Assembly: GCF_028389875.1 (NCBI RefSeq) | Contig: NC_084670.1 | Span: 11,255,383-11,319,382 of the forward strand | DNA: 64,000 bases | Direction of reading: 5' to 3' | Source: Rhea pennata | Taxonomy: Eukaryota; Chordata; Aves; Rheiformes; Rheidae | Shown: piece by piece, positions 11,001 through 24,600 of the stretch | Layout of the letters: the number at the start of each line of letters is the position of its first letter | How positions within the stretch are numbered: the first letter of the stretch is position 1 | Notes under the pieces: generated by a model | What the model was told of the DNA's origin: nothing | Database searches by the model: none | Seen by the model: only the letters and a program-made list of their open reading frames with translations | Translations under genes and position numbers: made by a program

Positions 11001-13946
11001 ATCTCCTTCTCCCTCTTGCCCATAAGCATATTAATGTCTGTCTTTATTAGTGGATAAGTATTGGTGAAAACTGTGTGGAGGTCAGCATAGCTCTGTTTTT
11101 AAGTTTTCTTTGATAAAGAATATTGTATCAACTAGGTGAGACATTTCCAATAATGGAACTTTGCTTCAGTTCTGTAATTAAATATTGATTCCCTATTCCT
11201 TTCTGTAAAAGCCTCAGGCCTGGCCCTGTTATATCACTCTCTGACCTTCTGTCAAGCTGTGATTTCATGAAATGGGTCTGTGCTGTCAATGTCGGCTTAA
11301 AATAGTCCCATCCCTCTGTTCTCTCCTACATTGGCCTCACAGTACATTGCCTCCTGAGTTTCAGCCACTACAATTGTTGGTGTGACTATGCTGTAAATCT
11401 GATCAGGGAGCCGAGCTGGTTCTAACAAGTGCATTATTGTTTTTTTTTTCTTTTTTTTCTTTAAGTGAGATCAGAGCCCTGGTGTGTTTCACAGTGCTTC
11501 TGCAAAAAGACTTGTGCTGGCACAACAGAGATAACAACTTTCTGCTGCCAGACAATTCATCTCCTGAACACACAACTGAGTTGCTCAGCAGAACTGCCTT
11601 CTGTTGCTGTGTGGCAAGGATTTGTCAGAAACCTGTCAAAGTTGTTGCCACCTCATTCCCACCCTCTCCCCCTCCCCCAATAACTGTTGCTATTCTTGCA
11701 CACAGTGCCAAGCTTATGGAGCTGTTAGTGTTATCCTTTTGCTTCAATCAGATCTACAGTCGCTGACCTAAAAGATCAAGTGAAAAGTCTGTCCTTGAAG
11801 GAGATGCCATCTACTGAGCCGTTAGAGGAGGACAGAGTTGATTGGAGTAAGTGAGGAATAGCTCCTGTGTTACTAATGCTCTGGACATGGTCTTCTAGCC
11901 TCCCTTTGCTTTAGAGATCTTGTGATCTGGTCCAGTGTGCTGTTTTACCTTTCCAGAATAGACTGCCTCCTGTTGTGGAAGGTTTTGGGCTTGTGACTGT
12001 GGCTTTGAGCAGAAATGTGCTGGGCCAGCCTCTGTTATAATCCTGCTGATTTGGAGTAGACTGTAGAGCCATTGGTGCTAAAGACAGGTGAAATCCAGTG
12101 CCTGAACATTTTTTGCCAATATGTTCTCCTGCCTAGGTTTGTGTATCCTGGGAGCTATTGTCTGCTGCCTTGTGTCATCACTTATACTCATGCGAGAAAG
12201 AGTAAAATGCCATTAAATCAGAATAGCAACAGTTTCCCTAAGTGGTAAGAGGCATCACAAAATGTAGACAGTGAAGGCTTAGGTTCAGCAGCTTCATCCA
12301 TGAACTTTCAACCTACCCTGATACTTGTTTCATTTGTTCTAGAGAAAAGCAAGAGCTTACTGAGAGAAGCAGCGAGTTTTTCTCCATCCTCAGGTGAAGA
12401 TTCCACCTCAGAGCTCAGCCTCAAAGACTTGAGCTCTGATGAGCTTTCCAGCACCACAGAGATCAAGGTGCCTGAAGGTGAGTGAAATTTGGCTAATTCC
12501 TGTGCCCTCAAGATCTGAAAGAGTCTAGCTGGGTTTGCCACAGGAATGCAGATTGTAATAGAGTTTTAGAGAACTTGTTGACATGCACCACTTATATACC
12601 CCATAGAGATAATACTGATAATTTGATTAGAGGTACTTGTGCCCAGTTTTACTGATAGAGCTGAATATTAGGCATCTAGAGGTGGAAAGGCAATACGATT
12701 TGGAGTAGTAGACACTTGAGCCATGGCTAAAACTTTGTTCTGAGAGTACTATTGCTATGCTGAGGGCAGGAGCAACATGTGTATGCCTGTTTCTTCTTTC
12801 ATCCTCCCTCCCCATCTACAGTATGGGTAATATAAAGCTGCATGTGAGGGCCAATTGTGATGCTTATCACTTCCTCTGCCAGTGCCAAGATACTACTTTT
12901 TAATGTGGCTCCATTTTTTGTTTTGGTTCTTGACACACAGCCAGTGGGATTAGGAAGGTGAAAATTGCTGATTTCAAGAAGATTCATCTCCTAACCTCTA
13001 TCCTTTTGGACTTGTGCCTGCTTTTAGGTTATAAAGCTCCTTTGTATTTTTATTAACAAGGAGGGAAATCAGGAACAAAGGGGTTAATATTACTTTGAAA
13101 GAAATTCCTGTCCTATTTTAGTAAGATGCTTAAGATTCTTGTGAATGGGGACTGTGAGGCATATTAAACTGCCTTGTATTCTGTTTTTCCAGTTTGTTAA
13201 TCCTGCTAATTCATGCTTTACTAGCAAACCTCCTACAATTAACTGCTTTGTAGGTGCAGTTGTAACACGTTAGGTTATTGTTAGGACATTGCCTAAGCAA
13301 CCTCCATACCCATCAAGGGGTTAAGTTCTTCTCTTAAGTATTTATTCTGAGGCATGTGCCAGGTATGGACTCTTAACATTTCATTGGCAAAGCTCAGTAT
13401 CAAGCAGTATGCCTCATTTAATAGGAGTAACCTAGTTTACCTTTTACTTAGTATTAATAGTAAATATGTATATCACAGTAGTATCAGAAACCCTGATTGA
13501 TACTACAGCAGAGACACCCCGTAGCAGTGCTGGCAGCTTGCTGGGATAGTCAGGACCATGATTCATTTATACTGGCACCTGTTTTCACTTGAACTTTCAT
13601 AGTCTGTGAGGATGCTTGCTTGTGTCTCTCTGCTTCAGTAGAAGATGAGTGAGGTTGTTTGTTACTGGAGTTTGATATGGACTTCAGTCCACACTCAGAT
13701 CAATAGTGCTGGAGGGGCTAGGCATAAGCTGCCATTCATTCTTTGGACTGGCTCATGGAGTAAGGGGTTTGGAGAAGACTAATTCCCTTTTCTGTTGCTG
13801 TAGATTCTAAAGATATCTCTGCGCTGTGTTTTGAGCTGGAGGAGAGTAATGCTGCAGAAGAGACTGGAGATATGCTAGATGCAGATGATGACCTCAACAG
13901 TGACCTGTCTGACAGTCTGCCTGAACTCCATCTGAGTGACCTTTAA
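5023..13946 (+). CDS. CCDC163: CCDC163 coiled-coil protein, complete, 11 coding exons
   Basis: Coding exons: 5023-5088, 5594-5627, 6070-6230, 6911-6992, 7461-7638, 7725-7792, 8230-8306, 9254-9354, 11752-11846, 12343-12477 and 13804-13946 (TAA). The sum is 1140 bases, or 379 residues plus stop, and every junction is in phase. The protein starts MSWEARLSSLLAETD. Residues about 78-120 and 175-205 are rich in heptad-like Leu/Gln/Glu/Lys (for example IIELLTQSVNRLKQEKEF and YLRKELEQLKRKV), which predicts coiled coil. The last 50 residues are acidic and end in LPELHLSDL. No membrane segment or catalytic motif is visible, and molecular function is unknown to me. The name rests on position (divergent from MMACHC, upstream of TESK2 on the same strand) and the N-terminal MSW start. 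Exon 1 uses a GC donor, and exon 6 has a tandem NAGNAG acceptor (7719-7724). Confidence 0.82.
5089..5094 (+). other. CCDC163: Non-canonical GC 5' splice site of CCDC163 intron 1
   Basis: Exon 1 ends CCAAG and the intron begins GCGAGT, a good match to the GC-AG donor form. Joining to the acceptor TTTACAG at 5593 keeps the reading frame (ARAK then QRLNMTNIPSK). The nearby GT at 5093 would shift the frame and reach a stop within exon 2. Confidence 0.65.
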
Positions 13947-13984
13947 TGCTCAACCAAAGGAAGCCCACTTTACCATAAGAAGCA

Positions 13985-13990
13985 AATAAA
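13985..13990 (+). terminator. CCDC163: CCDC163 polyadenylation signal AATAAA
   Basis: A canonical AATAAA lies 39 bases after the CCDC163 stop codon, implying a very short 3' UTR with cleavage near 14000-14015. Confidence 0.7.
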
Positions 13991-16900
13991 AGGTGGAAAG
14001 GATATTTACTTCACTGGGAGGGCAAATTCTTCTTCTGGACTTGGTCAGTTACCTGGGTTTACCAAAACAGGGAGCTATAAGGTGTTGGACTGACCCAAGG
14101 GAGGCAATTTCAGGAAGGGAAGTAGTCATCTTGGTATCAGTTATTCAGTCTCCCATACTTTGCCTGAGACTTGAACTGTTGGTTATCATCACTTGCTATC
14201 TTGCTTAGGCCTACACCGTACACATTTACAACAGGGCTCTGTGTATCCAACACAGCTCTGTGTATCCTCTTCTTTGATTCCAGGTGACAGATGATGGTGG
14301 AGGGCATGATTTGTGGTGCCTTGATCAGCTTTGGCAGTTGCTTGCCAGCTTGCAAATTGAGAGATGCTGTGGAGCTTGCCTGCAACTAGGAGTTTCCCAA
14401 GCTCACAGAGTTCCTGTGAAAAAGCAGCCTTTTGCTTCAGCCCTCTACCTTGTCATAGGATGGGATGTATGATTCTGGCTTCTGAGCTGTCACTTGCTGG
14501 ACTGGAACAAATTGAGACTGTTTTGTCTGTTGTCTCTATGGATAACTTCAGATTTTTTTCCTGAAAATCTATTGCAGGTTTTGGGTTATGTTGAGTCTTG
14601 TTTAAACTCCTAATTAGCTAAAACTCTGGTATGCATAGCTGAGCTTAGATTGTGCCATTTGGGGAGACAGTCTATAGCAAGAACAGATCACATATTGACT
14701 GATCATAAGTTTGCTCTGTTTGAAAAGACCCAATATGGAGCAGCTGACTTGCTAGGTGTTGGTAAATTGCTTCCTCTTTTGGGGCTCAGAATAGACTAAG
14801 AAAGGTGTTTTTTCAACAGAGTCCCATGATCACCATAAAGGGGAGGTGGTCAAGTTTGTGTCGTCTTATATAAGAAGAAAGTGGCCGTAGTGGCAGAAAA
14901 ATGGCCTTTTGAAATTTTGTAATATCGTTTGGACTTTTTCATAGACACTTTCCTCTGAGAGCGACTTGATTTTAGATTCACTGGCTCGTGACGGAAGAGG
15001 TGAATGAATGGTACTGATTTCAGTACGAGCAGATGGGATGGTGCAGGAGATAGGTCTTTGGCATTCCTTTTTCTGCCAGCTTCTCAGTCAACATAAAGGA
15101 CACTGAGATATGGCACAGCCTGGGCTACTGTAAAGGGAGCATAGAAGAGCTTGGCTAGAACTGGTTTGCAAAGCAGGCAGAGAATGTCTTGTGGCACTAA
15201 TCTGAGAGTACCAGCAACAGCCATCAAGTAGGATCTTGAGCACAGATCAAGATTGTACAGAGTGGGCGAGGCTGCTCCTGTGACCTTCATCGCATTCAGC
15301 TGTGTGCGCTGTGCCTTTTGCTTTGAAGATCAGTCTGAGATCAGTTAGTTTCTCCTCTCTGAGGAACAGCTGTTTCCCAGAGTTCAACTCTGCTTCTTAG
15401 AGAGGACCTGAATGTGTGAACTGCCATTACCAGGTCATGGTTGGAATTAAAAGCCTGCTTGGGTGGCATGGCCTGACTGAAGCTGGGCTGGAATGGGACT
15501 TGATGCATCCAAGAAGCAGACTGAGCAGGATGCAAGTGAACAAATCTCCATCACCCAGCAGAGGCCACAAGGGTTTTCTTATCGTTAGGCTCTGTAAAAC
15601 AAAGGGGGCTGTTTTCCCAATGCTTTTCACAGCCCTTTTCAAAAAAGACAGGTTCCCTTTCTGCCAGCCAGCCACAAATAACACTTGGCATGATTGCCTA
15701 TCACCTACAGGTCTGAGATCCTTTAAAAAAGTAGTGACAACTCTTATCCTGCCCCCAGTCTTACCAGTTGCAAAGTGTAAGCACTGATCAGGTTAGTGGC
15801 TTGATCTCTGTGATCAGAAAGCATAGGATTCATATGAAGCAAAACTTTGCTAATTTTGCAATTGTCCTAGTAAAATCCTTCTTTGAATGAAATGAATTGT
15901 TTAAATATAGCTGAAAGATGTGTTCCGGAACCCAAGAGCCTTGTCTTGTTCCAAGCAGAACCTGTAATTTAGCATCCAGAGTTTCTGTGATTCTGACGTA
16001 AGAACGAGTTTTCAAAAAAAATACCAAAAATAGCTGTCTGCTTACCCCCCTCTCTACAGCCCCCAGAAAAGACCAGTGTGAAAGGAAACACTCTGGAGCC
16101 TGTGAGAGTCATCCTGTGGCAACTAATGTATCTAATTTCAGAACAAAAGTACTTCTAAAGGAGTTAGGATTAAAACTGGGGAGGGGAGAAGCTACCCTGC
16201 AGGAGATTGTCAACAGATGTTCCATTATAGTTCAAAGAGCATTGGCAAAAGGCTTCTGCTGCAGGGATATATTAATTCTGAGCAGTTCATCACAGGGAGA
16301 CCTGTTTTATGACTGGGAGGATGCTTCTGGTTGCTTAGCTCTTTCTTTATTTGAACTGTGGGTGGGGGATTGGGTCTACCTGTAAATAGAGAGAGAGCTG
16401 AACACTAGGAACAGACACATACTTATTTTCTTGCAGCTGTAACTACTGCCTGTCTGATCAAGATCGTGCTGGTTTTGTGGTTCAGGGAGTTATTTGGCTG
16501 ATGGGTCTTTCAAAAGAAAAATTATTACAGAGGAACTGAGGCTAACCATTGTTAAGCTGCTGGTGCACATGAAGCAGACCTGTGCTAAGTGTTTTTATTA
16601 AACGGGAAGTGGGAATAAGCACAGGGAAGGCCATGCAGATGAGTACATTAATCCCTTTTGTCCTTAAAATGCACAAATTATCAAGTTATGACACTGCCTG
16701 GCACCCTATCTGGGCTTGGGTCAGAGCTGTGCTTCCTTTAGAGAGTAGTTAATGACTGCTTGTAAAAGTTTATTAACATTGCAAAATAAGCTGTGGCAGG
16801 GGATCTGGTTTGCAAGCTGTATATCCTGCCCACAGTTGAGACATCTTTTTGTGGGCAGATCTAACTACCTTCTGAGACTGTTTTCAAGTTGTACTTTTGG

Positions 16901-19430
16901 TAAAGTTTTTCCTTTATTTTATTTTTTTTTTTTTTTTTGTCAGGAGTAAGAGTAAATATGTCCCCTGCAGCACTACACTGGGGAAGGATCTTCATTTAAT
17001 TGTGATAAGATGGGAAGTTTGAAGGTCATGATCATCTTGCAGTGTTCTAGGGGTTTAAAAAGCTATGAAAGCAGTGCTTAATGCCAAACTTCAGAGGCCA
17101 GAAGTGGCTAGTACTAAAGATCTGTTTTGTTCTGAATGAAGCTTACAAATAAGGGCCTAACACTGACAGACACTTGGATGTTAAGCAGTCATAGTCTTAC
17201 AGCTTTGCTTATTGCTTGCTAACATATCAGTATGCTCACAAATTTGGCTGTTCTATGGACAGGAAAGAAATTATTATTCTTTTCTTTGGAGGAGTTGGAA
17301 GGGAGGATAGGAGAGAAGATCTCGCTTTCACTTTCTGCTACTGCAGTGAAGCAGAAGTAGCAATTAGATGGAAACATCCCTGGCAGAGGTTCAAGAGGTA
17401 GGCTTAGAAGCACCCCTCCCCCTAGCCCCCATGACAAATCCACATTTACACTGAATTGAATATTGTCATAGAAAATTAAGTATAAATAATGTGGAGGCGT
17501 GCAGCCTCCTGTTTCCTTCCTAGCCGTCTGGGAGATGACAGTAGGCATTTTCTCTTCTCCTCTGGGAATAAGAACAACTCTTCTTGGCTACTGGCTAAAA
17601 GCTTCTCAGGTTATGCATCATTTCATAAGCTTCATTACTGAAAGTTTATTGCTCTGCCTCGCTGGCTTACTTCTGTAGTCCTGCTCCCTGGATCAGTGCA
17701 ACGCTTCTTTCTTTCTGCTTCAAGAGGTGGTGAGCATGGGGGACTTACCCATGGGAGAGCCTTGTGGAGTTGTTGGTCTTTCCTGTTTCATGTGCTGCTT
17801 TGTCCACTTCAGTGCACCTTGTGGCAGTTTCTCTGCCTCTGTGGAGTCTATAGCCTCATCTGTAGACTTGCAATGTGACATGATAGAGAAGATGCACAGT
17901 GTCCAAGCTAAATGACACACACTGAGTCATGAAGCAGCAACTTGGGTGGGCAGAGAACTAGAATGTAGCACAGGTATTTCTGCCCTTGGTACAGCACTTC
18001 CAGCAGCACTGTCACTCTTCAGCTGCTCAAACACCCTTCCCTTCAAACATGAGCCTGGAGAGGGGAGGAAGAGGGCAGAGAAGGTAGTTCTCAGACTCTA
18101 CTTCTCTGACAAAGTTTTTTCTTCTGTCAAAGTTTGCTTTACTGCATGAGGAAGATAAGCCCACACAACTGTCTCATGTTCCATCTTCAAACCTGGCAGC
18201 CTCAGAGATTGCCTAACAAGGTTGGGAGGTCAGAATTTGGCTGGGCAAAGGCAGCAGCCTCATGCCTCCCAGAGGTGGCTGCCTGTAGAAGCCTGGCTGC
18301 TGCTTCTCCAGCAAATGCAGGTTGCTCTGTGCTAGCTTACGACAACACAGCTCCACTCTTTGTTCAGCAGAGCAAAAATCAGCTCTGAAGGGGATTCATG
18401 ATGGACAGGGCAGGGCAGGAAAGAGGATTCCCCAACATAAACTAGCATGATGCTGACTTCAGACCTGAGAAGTCTGGCTTAGCTATAGCATGTTTGTTCT
18501 GTCACTTAGTTCTTCTGTTCTGTATGGCTTTATCTTTGGGGCAGGATGGAAATCTCTGCAGGTTTGAGAGATCACCCCCTGAAACTGTTCAGATTACTCA
18601 GTAAGGGTTTTGGCAAAGAAGTATTCTGGCTCAGCCCTTGTTGTAGATCTCCAAGGATTTGCTTTTCTAGAGCCCTAATGGAAGTACTTTCAAAAATTCA
18701 GGCTTTTCAATGCCCAAGTAGTTTTGCTTTTGCAGGAGGAAGTCCTATAACACAACAGATCCATAACACGGTGAGCTGGGCTATTTCACCTAAGCATTGT
18801 AACAAATTTAGCTTAGGAGAGACGTTACCAGCTCTATAGTAAGAGATGGGCTTTTGAAACCAGCTGTGAGTGCTTACCTCCCTGTAGGTCTGAGCTCTAA
18901 AGGGAACAGTTCAAAACAGCTATAAAGCTAAGCAAAAAGGAGTGTGTTATTTCAGTTTGCTTTTTCTCCTGTACTGTAGGAAGAAGCATGACAGATGTTA
19001 GTTAGGCTTGGATTAGACTGACTTTGAGGATGTTTCTGTAGATAGTTTGGGATTACAGTTGACAACAGATGAGAATAGTAAAGTAATCTTAAATCGGAGG
19101 CAAAGGAGGAGAATGTCAAGGCATGTATTTCAGATTTCTGGGTCTAGTGTAGCTCTTTAAGAGAGATTCCATCTGATTTAACTGCATAGGTATGAATCTC
19201 AATGAAATCCAGAAATAAAGAGGGAACAACTCTGTCAAGAAGCAACACAAATGGGAGCTGGTGTCCTGAGCCCTAGAGAGCTGTGGTTTGTAGGTGTCTG
19301 GCATTTTCACTGAGTCTTCTTACCCCAAACTACTGCTGTTTATCTATCACAAAATTCACTGTGGTCTCTGAAAGCTCTTCAGCTAGAAGTCTGCAATGAA
19401 AATATAAGGAGCTGGGAAACCTTTGGCATT
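13991..19430. other. Intergenic stretch between CCDC163 and the mucin-like gene, no gene seen
   Basis: About 5.4 kb of average-composition sequence. All open frames are short, without a splice-consistent partner or a recognisable domain. There is a T-run at 16917-16938. I see no tRNA, no CpG island and no obvious young transposon. It may include 3' flank of both convergent genes. Confidence 0.6.
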
Positions 19431-19436
19431 TGTAAC

Positions 19437-19442
19437 TTTATT
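19437..19442 (-). terminator. Candidate polyadenylation signal for the mucin-like gene
   Basis: The plus strand reads TTTATT, which is AATAAA on the minus strand. It lies 2.2 kb beyond the stop codon at 21612 and is the candidate I picked out downstream of the stop by eye. If used, the 3' UTR is long and the gene ends about 5.4 kb from the convergent CCDC163 end. Assignment is by position only. Confidence 0.35.
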
Positions 19443-21611
19443 GCAGAAAAAAATCCACTATTAACATATTTTACAGAGAAAGTTGCACTTTGGTGTTTGG
19501 CGAGTTTTCTTCCTCACCTGGACAGTGATGGATGGGAAACCAGAACAACCAGCCCCTGCATTTTGGGTTGTGTGCAGAGACTCTTTCCAGCTACACCAGC
19601 CTACACCAGTTTCAGCGAGGATGGAGTTTTATTTTCCACAACTAACTTGCCTCTCTTTTGTGCCAAAAACCAGTAGCACCCTGCCCTACGGCAGGGGAAA
19701 CAAGCCTGTAGCTAGGGAGATTGCTCTGTGCAGACAACACTTGATACAAAAGCTTTGGAGCAGTGACAATTGCCCTTTAGTTTCATGTAATATTAGGAGG
19801 AGGGAACCAACCCTTCTTCCTTATTGTACCGGGCATCCTTAGAGTAAACACACAAGCCCAAAGCCAACAGCTGAACCAGAACTGTGCTATGGTCATTTGT
19901 CAGCTACTTGGGAAGCAGTAATGCAGGAAAGGAGAACTAATGCCTTAGCCAGTTCATCTATTTGACCCACACAAGTTCTCTACAGGCAGCCCCATCTTTG
20001 AGTTTTATAGAGATTACTAATTTGAGCCTTGCTGGTGGGGAAATTCCCCTTTCCCTTCCTTCTGCACTAGTATGAGCAATAAATAACTGGAGGAAGAAGG
20101 TATTTTTGCTAGTGAGGCAAGAGCCTGTCCTTTGTTGGGGGTCAGTGAGTGCTGCCCCTGAAGGGAGAAGGGAGATTGCAGTTTGTAAGAGCAATGTGAT
20201 AGAAGATCTCTAGCCCTTGCTGTTGCTCTTGAGGGAGCAACTGGCTTCATCAAAAATCAGTCTAGAGAAGGGGAGATGGGCACATGTTTCTCTTACCTGC
20301 CATCAAATGTGAATTAGAAAATGGGAATGGGTGTTACTTACATGAAGTCTTCCGTACAACACTTGGAATCCTGCAATGCGCAAATTGTTTTTTTTTTCCT
20401 AAAGACAGGACATGCGAAGATCCTCAGACTTGCACTCAGAGGCTTTGGCCCTTTGAGGGAGCTCAGGAGCCTTGGTGCAACACCTTGGATGCAGTTTACA
20501 GCAAGGATGTTTTGAGGCAAAAAGGCATAATCTAAGCATCCTAACACCTACGAAGGGAACAGGAGGAAGGCACCTGCATCCAGGATTTGTCCTCATGACA
20601 AGACACGAACTGGCCTCAAAGACCAACATTAGAAAATAAAGGAATTTAGATCTTGCACTAATAGAGGAGGGATAGTACAGTACTAATTTTGTACAACTTT
20701 CAGCAATGAGATGCTAGCAGCAAAATGGGAGGTACCTGAGGAAAGGTATGTGTCAATCCAGAAAGGGAAATGGACTAAAGCATTTACTGAACTTGGGTGA
20801 GGAGTTTATGCATATGCTGAAAGCATCAACTATGGCAGACGCAGACTCCTGATCTTGGTGAGACCAAATTAGTGTGTCTAATTGGCAATTGATTGAGTCC
20901 TATCAAACCTTATACTAAAATTATGTTCATTCCCTCTTGGCAACTTCAGAGCAACATTACGTAGCAAGGGCACTTCTCCAGTGGTCACAAAGCTGTTTTT
21001 CCTGGTTGAAGAGAAAGGTATAGAGGTAGGAAGGAAGCAGAGCAGTCTGCCATCCTCCTGGCAGGCATTTTAGGATGGACAGTGCCCAATCCAGCACTAA
21101 AGCTGAAACAGGAACAAAAAAAGTGCAAGGAAAAAAAAAAAACTTAAAGTACAGAACAAGAGGGAGCCCAAGAGAACTGATCTCCCCATCCTCAGGTCCC
21201 TCAGGAAGCAACAGTCTCCTTTGCTGGCACTGTGCTGACACCACCAGTGTAAGAGCTCTTATATGGATCACTTGCCCACTTCCTTTGGAAGCAGCAGTTG
21301 CCAAGAGGGGCAGAAGAGTCCCTTGGGAGCATGCTGCCAAACACTGTCTTGGCTAACTGGCCACAACACTAAAAGGAGAAAGCACCTCTTCAGGGCATTG
21401 TTTCAAGGAGAGCCTGGAGGAAAGGGCCAAACCTGGGCTCTGATTCCCAGCATAAAAACTTCAACATTGAAATATTTTGAAAAGTCTAAAACCAAAAGCC
21501 ATTTGAAAAAGATCTTTCAGTCGTGTGCAAATCACAGCCACTCGTTCCTCAGCAGCTCATCTGGGACCAAGTCCTCGAGGCCTTCTCCCCTGGGAAGTTC
21601 AGTCTGGCTGT

Positions 21612-24600
21612 CTAGTAGCTGTAGAGGGAGAGGGGGGTGTCCTCCATCATGTCATCCTAGAAGCAGAAAAGATCATGTTGTAATGGGCTGTCTGCACAAT
21701 GGCACACAGCAACAGCCTGGAGGCGTGCTGTGCGGGCAGCACAGTCATGCCATCCTCACTGTCACTGCATGGCCATCTGCCCGGCCATCAAACCAAATGA
21801 TTTTCCTGTGCAATTCCTGGATCTTTGGGCATTTGCTCTGCCCTTCTGCTGCAGCTTTTGGAAAGAAGAGCCCTACGCAGGAAGAGCCTGCCTGCTGTAG
21901 GGATGTGGAAAACCCTGGCTGTGAGAAACTCCACTCAGCTTATAATAGCATCAGCTTTCTTGCCAGCTGCAGAAGGGAATCAGTGTGCCTTGTCCCAGAA
22001 AGCATAGTGAGTTAGTTGCAGCCTCCTCAGAGCTACTCCAACCTCTGAAGCCCTCGTCTTTTTATATCCCAAAGAATAAAATACAGACAGACAGACAAAC
22101 TCCCCTGGAACAGAGCACAAGATCTGCTTTGTAATAGGCATCCAGCAAGTTGAGCATAGGAAGAGATAGGAAAGTGTCATTTCAGGGGAAATTTGGAGTG
22201 TGCTCCCCTTCCTCCTGCATTTAACCTCTAAGTGTTACCCTGCAGAGCGAGGGGAAGGCAGAGAGCCTCTTCAGTGGTCAACCTTGAGAAATGCTGGTTT
22301 GATGCAAACCCTGAATATAAAGAGAGGGACCAGGGGTTTTGATAAGCATTTTCAGTGCTACAACTACGCCAAATGTTGCCAGTGTAGCAGAAGGGGAACT
22401 GCAAAACAGCCAAGAGCCTGTAGCAGGTCCGACTGTGCCAGGCTGGGCCAAAGGCATTGCTCACCATAGGTAGGTCCTGCAGGCGCCGGAATTCCATGCG
22501 GCTGTTGTGCTGGCGATATCTCAAGAAGGCCACCAGGCCCAGGATGCCCACCATGACAATGAAGACAGAGATCACTGCGATTACTAAGGGATCAGCCCTT
22601 GTTGTCTCGGCCAAAGGAAAGCTGGGCAGCTCTGCAAGGCACAGATACCAGGGGAGTAAGGCCAAAGGAAATCCAGCTGGAGTAGCAGAACCCTGTCTTT
22701 TCTGGACCTCCCCAGCACTCAAGTTTTAGGAAGACAGGGACAAAAGCAGAGCATTTACCTGGATTTTTATCATCGCCAACGTCCAACACAGAAGCTTTCT
22801 CATGCACAAGCTCTACTGGCTGCTTTAGTGCAGATGCACTGGTGCTGACAGCAGCTGTGCTGCTAGCAGTGGAGGTGGTCACAACGAGAGTCACTGTCGC
22901 AGCACTGGAGGTGGTAGCAGAAGACATACTCCCTTTGGTGGAGAAGGGAGCAGAGGTAGTTTGTGGCTCCATGGTGCTTGTCTCTGTGTCAGGGCTCATC
23001 CCTGATGTGGTCCCAGATCTCACTGTTGTAGACCCCACGATCTGACTGTCAGAAGATCCCAGGTGCGAGCTGTTGGTTGTTGCTGTAAATAGGGACGGAC
23101 AGTTATTTTAAAAGATAAACCCCAAACATGGCGTAGGGCCCATAAATCCTGTCCTACCCTGGGAATGAAGGATGAGCAGGGAAGCCCTAAGCAGCTTTGT
23201 GGAAAGCTAGAGACCACCCCAGAGCAAAAGTCTCTCTGTGGAGGGCAGCACCAGGACTGGATAGTGGCATCTCCCAAGGCTGTATGTGTGTGTCACAGCA
23301 GCAGGACCCTGTGACATGAGCTGGGGCGAAGGATGCAGTTCTGCATAAACACCATGCAAATCAATGGTCAATCAATACATGCTTCACATCAGGGGTGTGT
23401 GACAGTCTATGAGGCCCCAGGGCTGTTGAGAGCAGGGACCATGGCCTCTTGGAGCCAGTCCCCCCCGCTGTCCAGAGGGATCTGAAGGTCGCAGTTCCCA
23501 CGCGGGCGAGCTGGAGCTTGTGGCTGCCTCATCTCTGTCCCGTCTTAAGGGAGGCAGTGATGGGATGCCAGCATCAGCGGGATGAGCCTCCCACAGAGCT
23601 GCTCTGGGCCGCCTGGCTGTTGTGCACATGGGGATTTCCATCCGACATGGAAGAAGGATGCTCTGCCCCATTTTGCAGGCATCACTAAGGCTCCTGGCAG
23701 GCTCCCAGCCCTGGCACCCCAGCTGGGCAGCACTCCGGAGCTGTGCTGCAAGGGCACTGAATTGACAGGGGCTGCTCAGTGGCACTGTGTGCGCAGCACA
23801 TGTATATCTGGGAGGAAAAGGGCTTGGTTTGTATGAGAGAGAGAACGGCCTTCGTGGCATGCATTCAGTCACCTCGCTGGAAAGCAGCCAACACAATTAA
23901 CACCATGAAGGGGCTTGCAAGTAGGGTGCTGAGCCAACAGCACCTCAGCAAGTCATCCCCATTTACCAGGACGTGCTTAATGACTCTCTCTGCATCCCCC
24001 CCCTTCTCCGATTCCCAGCAGAGTTCAGGGGGACGAATGACATTCAGTGCTGCGAGTTCAGGTTGTGCATTCCTGGAGCAAGACTTTCTGCAGAGCTGGG
24101 AAAGGCAAAACCTCACCTGGCACACTGTTTGGTGGAGATGCTGGGGCTGTACTGCCTGCACCCACTTCTGTTGTGCTCGAAGACTCTGTGCCTTCATGGC
24201 CAGGTGCATTTTCCTCCTGAGTACTGGCATCTGAGGAAGGGATTTCAGTGCTGCTGTTAACTGAGAGGCTTGTGTTGTGGTGCTCATGATTTGTAACCGT
24301 GACATCCCCTGGGCTGGAGGTGGAAGAATTCTGCAGTCCCTCTGCCTCGGTGCCTGGCACGTTCGGAGTGGAGATGGAGGCACTCTCCTCTGCAGCAGGG
24401 GCTCCAGTGCCATTGGCCACTGCAGCAGTCATGTTTTTTTCTGAGCCTGTTTCAGGAATGGTGGTAGTCTCTGGACTGGGTTCAGCGGCTTCACCAGGCT
24501 GGTGTGAGGTTGGCATTGTGCTGAGAAAAGGTGACGGTGTCACCAAAGTTTCTCCTGTCTTCTGCCCCTCTCCTAGGGAAGGGAGATAAGAAATACTGCA

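Noticed and set aside
12600-12900. Possible MIR-like element (CATCTACAGTATGGGTAATA)
   Set aside because: Only one short landmark is present and the flanks do not follow the consensus order.
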